NCBI GenBank assembly: GCA_930367205.1
Contig: OV884015.1
Location: 77,329,341-77,393,340 of the forward strand
From: Acanthosoma haemorrhoidale
Taxonomy: Eukaryota; Arthropoda; Insecta; Hemiptera; Acanthosomatidae
DNA length: 64,000 nt
Direction of reading: 5' to 3'
Shown here piece after piece: positions 59,091 through 64,000 of the stretch. Each line of letters begins with the position of its first letter. Positions within the stretch are counted from its first letter, which is position 1. A program made the translations under genes and the position numbers. The notes under the pieces are model-generated. The model was not told the DNA's origin. It searched no databases and was given only the letters and a program-made list of their open reading frames with translations.

Positions 59091-59589
59091 ACCCCCCCCC
59101 CCAGACGTTAATACACAGTATAAATTATAGTTCTAAGCACTGTGTGAAATGCTATTATTGTTTGCAATAGAGAAATATAAAACATCGTGTTCATAGCTAT
59201 AACTCTGACAATGGTTTTATTCAGAGTTAACTCATTTTTCATGAAAATTCCATTTGATGCTTCACTGATGCTAAAAATAAAAGCAGCCCCTAAAGATAAT
59301 GGATTGTATTTGATAAATTACTTAGTTATTTCTAAAGAAATTATCAAACTAAGGAGGGAACTAACTTACAGATGATGACATCTTGGTTAATAAGTATCAT
59401 TTGCTGGGGCTTTCATTGACCACATTGATTTGGTTATTAAAAATTAAATCTGTGTCACAGCCCAACATAAAGAGGCTGGAAGAAGGTCGTTGCCACAGTT
59501 GGCACCTGACACCGAAGTCATGGCTAGCACTAGGTCTCAACCCTAAATTCAGTTTCCGTAGCAAAAATCGATACGTCTCTATTCAAGTA

Positions 59590-59735
59590 GCTCAATCAAC
59601 TCATTTATCCTCTCGAGGCTGAGTTGTCCCCGGACCAGAACCATCCTCAAAGAAAGAACCCTTGAGGGAGTAATGGAACGAACTCACGTCTACAATTATA
59701 GTCAGCATGTTAACCACAAGACTGTTACTATAATT
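59590..59735 (-). repeat. tRNA-derived SINE-like unit (minus)
   Basis: Minus strand: CTTGTGGTTAACATGCTGAC (plus 59701-59721) is an A-box region as in many insect SINE heads and GAGTTCGTTCC (plus 59675-59685) is a B box at about 9 of 11. The body continues through CGGGGACAACTCAGCCTCGA, shared with 49985-50110. No poly(A) end was identified. Confidence 0.5.
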
Positions 59736-59739
59736 ATAA

Positions 59740-62700
59740 AAAAAATACTAAATAGTTTTTGAAGCCTCCATACACAATTGAGTCTCTAGCTTTTAATGGG
59801 TGACTCAAAACAAACCGACTGACACTCGTGTGAAAACGCGATGGTTTTTGGTTAAAAACCAATGGAAGTTAAAGAGATTTTAAGTAGACTAAGTTGAGAT
59901 AGACTTCAATGCTTCACGAATTAAAGTTGTTTTTATTCTTACATGCCTGGTTCGAAGTAATGGTCAAATATTCTAGTCCGTAATTTTGATAATGTTTGAA
60001 TGGTTTCATATATTTTACAGCAGGCATATAACATTAATAAAATTTTGGTTTTGCAAGCATATCCGAAAAAGCTTACAAAAAATTAACATCTCTGCTAATT
60101 TAAAAAAATGTACCCATCGATGTTATAATAGTATGATTAATTATATCGTAGTTTTGTAGCCGTGATAATATTGGAAGATTTCGAAGCATATTTAATTTGC
60201 AATACTGGAATAAGGTTGAATGTCAATCATTATCTTTTTATTACCAAAACGGAATCTGTTCTTGAAACATAAAATATCACCGTAACATTGATTTAGAGCT
60301 GAAGAAGCAATTGTGTCCCGACATAATAGTGTAATTATAACCTGAGACGGAAATGAAAGAATAGCACATGAACTCCACACTGAGATGGCCAAAACGGAAG
60401 CCTTACTTCTCTAGGTTATGGCCCTTTGAGACAGTTGCTTCTTGTGTTTTATGGTCGCAGAAATAGCCCACTTCATCCGGGCTTGGGACGAAGGCTTTCT
60501 ATTCCGGGAGGCCCATCAGATGCGGTGTACCTCCTCGGCATCAGATAAGGGCAATGCGGGTCACGGCACAAGTTAATCAGCGGGAGATCCCTTCTCGCTA
60601 AGTTTTCCGTATTTACTTTAACTTATTTTAAACCCATAGAAGAGAGTAGAAAAAAAAAGGCTTTATTCTGGGACCACGGTCCCTACGAGTAATAATATAG
60701 TATATATAAATGTATTCAACTCCGGCTAACAGAAAATAAATAGTATACCACAAAGAGACGATGTAACATGAATTGTATACCTCACTTAGAAAACAATATG
60801 ACCCAGAAATAGATGAATCGTACCAGCCTATAAAAAACATTAGAAATATCAGTAGAATACAATATTAAATCACAAAACATTCCATGGCATTTACAAATAC
60901 AAGATTGATAAACAATGAAGATTACAAATAACTTTACTAAACCGAAACAAAAAAAAAGGTCTTTCCAGAGCTATTCTTTTTGTCATATTGAATAATTTTT
61001 GTCTTTTAATTTAAATGAATTTTGAATGAATAACCTGTATTTGCCTCTTAAGAATAAATATGTATTTAATAAATAAGGATCTGGGCTACTCCACTAATGC
61101 GGACAAGGTAAAAAAACTGAAGTTTGAGCTAAATGAGAGTCAGATATGCTTAGAGGCCTATCGTGAAGAAACCTCTAACACCTGCCAACCTCTAGACATT
61201 GTAGTAAATGATAGTGCATGAGTTAAGTTCACACATGGATAATGAGGAGCGTTAAAAACGAACTTTTCATACAAGCTTCCATTTACGACTCTTTACGTTC
61301 TAACCGTAATTAATTTTTTAATGCTTTTCAATAACGATTTAAATTTAAAATACCTGTTTTCACTGCAGATGTTTGTTTCAGCACTCGTCTCGATTACGGG
61401 TCAGCCAGCCTTTTCTCAAAGGTAAGTTGCTACCACAGAAAGATAATCACTTAAACTCGAACATAATTTAGTGGCTTCGTTGTAAAATGCAGCAACAGAT
61501 AAAATGATGACTGTTCGGGCTCCATAGGCAGTAAATAAGTTTTGATTAGAAGGGTAATTCAAAATAGAGAGACCTCATTTTTATGTTTAAACTTAATTTT
61601 TGTTTGAGAAGATTTCAACAATATTTTTTATTATTGTTGTTTGTTTTTATTATGGTAATGAGTTGAGTGAAAAATTTCCAATTATAAATTTATTTTCTTT
61701 TTTTCCTTCTTTTTCTGATTGTTTCGGCTAGAGAAAATTAGGAAAAGATTATGTAAATATTGTATACACGGTCATATATTTAAGATTAAAACTTTAAATG
61801 TAAGTTATGAAATGTATTTATTTTATTTCTCTTTAACAGCAATTTTCATTTTATTACAAAATACAGAGAAAATAGTTCAAAAGACTATACAGCTCGAGGA
61901 AGTAAATAAATACGTCTTTGCGTTTTAGAAGACAAGGCTTTAGGCCTGAGCTTGGCTAAGGCAGTGATGAAGATAGCAGAATACGGGCCTGTTGACTCTC
62001 CGAACATCAATCATATCGAGACTATAAACTTTTTCGTAATTTTTATACGTTAATTATACTAACAATTATTTATGCTAGTTACACTAATATTCTAGCCTGG
62101 TTAAATTGCTGGTCAGTTTTTTTGTTTTTTTTAATAAAATGAATAGTTATTTCTTTATTATTTTTGACTTTGTTTAATTACTTTGTTTCTGCCTTACTCT
62201 TGGCAATTCTGTAACGCTAACCGACTCAATCCAACATCCAACTTCTCATGACGTAACCGGCGTAATTTTCTGGCGTTTGGGGAATTCTTGATTTCTAAGA
62301 GCCCTAGCGCAAATAATGACAATTTCTACTGAATATCATAGACCGTCTATATAATCGTGGAAGCTTTCATAAATTAAAAGATTTAATTTTCTGATCCTTT
62401 TGAATTAATGAATCCTTATGAAAGATAAATAAAAACTTTATTTCTGAAATAATGAGAGGCTGCCTAATTTTAATTGAATTGCTACAACACAGTAAATAAA
62501 TAAACTAAATAACAATACATACAAAAATCTTATTTTAATTAACAAAATTAATAACAAATATTTAGATGATTCGATAGTTTTTTTTGTAATTGTGCCAAAC
62601 CAGCACAGACAACTTCTTTCTAAACACACTTGTCATATTATCTGCTTCGTGGCCGCTTCAAATCTGACTTTTGGGTCAACAATAAACTTTTGTACTATGC

Positions 62701-64000
62701 ATGGAACACATTAGTCAGCATAGCAAGTTGAGTTGACAGAATATACCCAATAAAAGTACATTTTTCAATTGGTAATAATTGAGAGAAATCACGATACTGG
62801 TGGTACTAAATATGATATTATAAATAATTACTACAAATTAATAGATACTAAGAGAGAAAATATTATATGCAATATGACTTCATCGTTCGGTGCATCCTAG
62901 AACAGTCACAAGTGCTTATCGATAGTAAAAATTCATTTGATTCCACCAACATAGACAATTTTTGGGATGTCCTGATTGGATAAATTCTATAGGTTGGATG
63001 GAATTAAATTCACCCACCCATGCGTGTTTTGCGCTACTGGAAAATTTTCCTGATCGCAGTTTAATGCAGGGACGACTCCATCGCAGAGGAGTTCCCATTG
63101 AGATAAAATGGGCCCGCGCTAAACCTCGCAAGAAACTTGAGATTCGAGCTAGTGAGATATGGACAGAAATGACTCACCGAGGAATGCGGGAGATTAGAAA
63201 GGGTAATTATCCGAGTAGCTCACGCCTCTGAATTATCTGCGCAATCATCTCATGTCGCCTCATTGCACTCCTTTTGCGAAGGCTTTTCAAAACTTCAAAA
63301 TCAAAACTCACTTTTCTTTTGTATTTACCTTAGTTTCAAGTTCCGCATACCCAATATTGAATTGACGGCACAACCGTCGGTTCTGACCATCCCATGTCAA
63401 TTTTCTGATTCTGATTCAGTTTTGCTATTCTACTTTGAGATCTCCAATCACAAGCAGTCTTGTGGTATAAATTATAATGTGGTTAACGTCCGTAATATTA
63501 TGTTGGCACAGCTTACAGAAACCTACATATAAGATGTAAGGAACATTTTAGTCCAATTCTATTGTACAGAGATATACGGCACAGAGAAGCTTTATTACAT
63601 ACTTTCAAAAAGAAAAGACTAATCTTCAAATTATAAAGTATCAAAATAAAGCTTGACTTCCAATAACTTGAACCAGAATAAAGAGATTATTAATAAGGCA
63701 ATAAAGGGTAAGCCTCCCCCTCTCCTCCAGGACAGGGGCAGTAGATTTATATAAATACTTACTCAGTGAAGTGTTATGATTAAGGGTGTTTTTTTAATCA
63801 AACAAATTACTTTTGTAGATTTATTTTAATAACAATAAGAATGGGTACCAAATACCACACACATTCGAACAACTCAGGGTAAAAACCAAAACAAAACTGC
63901 ATCCTGATAAGCTCTCAACAAGTGAGGAGCAGTGTTGTCCGCTTCATAATTACGCAAGAATTATTCCTTAACAGTAACAACCTATATTTTTCAACGAAAC
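59740..64000. other. Gene-free stretch to the window end
   Basis: No gene or repeat recognised. 60420-60610 is a unique balanced-composition island. Frames at 62962-63231 (89 codons) and 63263-63532 (89 codons) are open but match no domain I know; they could be exon pieces or chance. Confidence 0.35.

Noticed and set aside
62962..63231. 89-codon basic frame as a possible exon
   Set aside because: Looks protein-like in part (ARAKPRKKLEIRASEIW) but no family, no clear splice sites and an overlapping frame on the other strand.
1..64000. CRISPR arrays, bacterial operons, phage or defence systems
   Set aside because: No regularly spaced repeats, no dense coding, no ribosome binding sites; the sequence is clearly eukaryotic.

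Overview
The window looks like AT-rich eukaryotic DNA (about two thirds A+T by eye), almost certainly from an arthropod and most likely an insect. The evidence is the mix of decayed transposable elements: Jockey-type non-LTR retrotransposons, two mariner-like DNA transposons (one with the insect-type DUF4817 N-terminal helix-turn-helix), tRNA-derived SINE-like units, solo LTRs, and a broken copy of a transposon-associated protein that I recall as common in arthropods. I cannot name the species. I found no intact host gene, rRNA gene, true tRNA gene, operon or CRISPR array. The window is best read as a large intergenic region or a large intron. Family identities are from memory of protein motifs; no search was run.

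Layout. 1-5.7 kb: AT-rich gene-free DNA with one short dispersed repeat and one Jockey 3' fragment (4.06-4.37 kb). 5.7-12 kb: two solo LTRs of related families in opposite orientation (5.68-6.49 kb minus, 9.73-10.54 kb plus), a tRNA-like remnant and a GC-rich promoter-like segment with TATA box and splice-donor-like site (11.57-12.0 kb). 12-18 kb: three reverse-transcriptase remnants. 18.2-20.95 kb: a nested cluster in which a LINE tail holds a solo LTR (5-bp target duplication AAGGG), which itself holds a 1.4-kb terminal-inverted-repeat DNA transposon. 21.6-23.2 kb: two more Jockey tails. 25.05-27.43 kb: an internally deleted mariner, a LINE tail inserted at its edge, and a second mariner containing a LINE fragment. 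29.9-31.74 kb: LTR-like sequence and a chimeric LTR/LINE-tail element. 32-42 kb: mostly unique AT-rich DNA, with a perfect-arm hairpin, a SINE-like unit and dispersed repeats. 42.18-46.76 kb: a nearly full-length but inactivated LINE (called LINE-A here) between 10-bp target duplications, followed by a LINE-B fragment. 48-64 kb: scattered Jockey tails, SINE-like units, a broken transposon gene (51.1-51.8 kb), a second LINE-A copy (57.09 kb) and gene-free DNA.

How it fits together. Nothing here forms a pathway; the biology is the insertion history. At least five insertions are supported by direct target-site duplications visible in the sequence (18.8/20.9, 21.6, 25.9/26.2, 42.25/46.3, 57.08/57.6 kb), plus one at 31.45/31.74 kb. 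These order the events: LINE-B tail, then LTR, then DNA transposon at 18.7-20.9 kb; mariner before LINE-A tail at 25.9 kb. All retroelement reading frames carry stops, frameshifts or lost catalytic residues. Several gene-free islands of balanced base composition (32.6-33.0, 35.2-35.5, 50.2-50.4, 57.85-58.2, 60.4-60.6 kb) stand out from the AT-rich background and could be regulatory DNA of a neighbouring gene.
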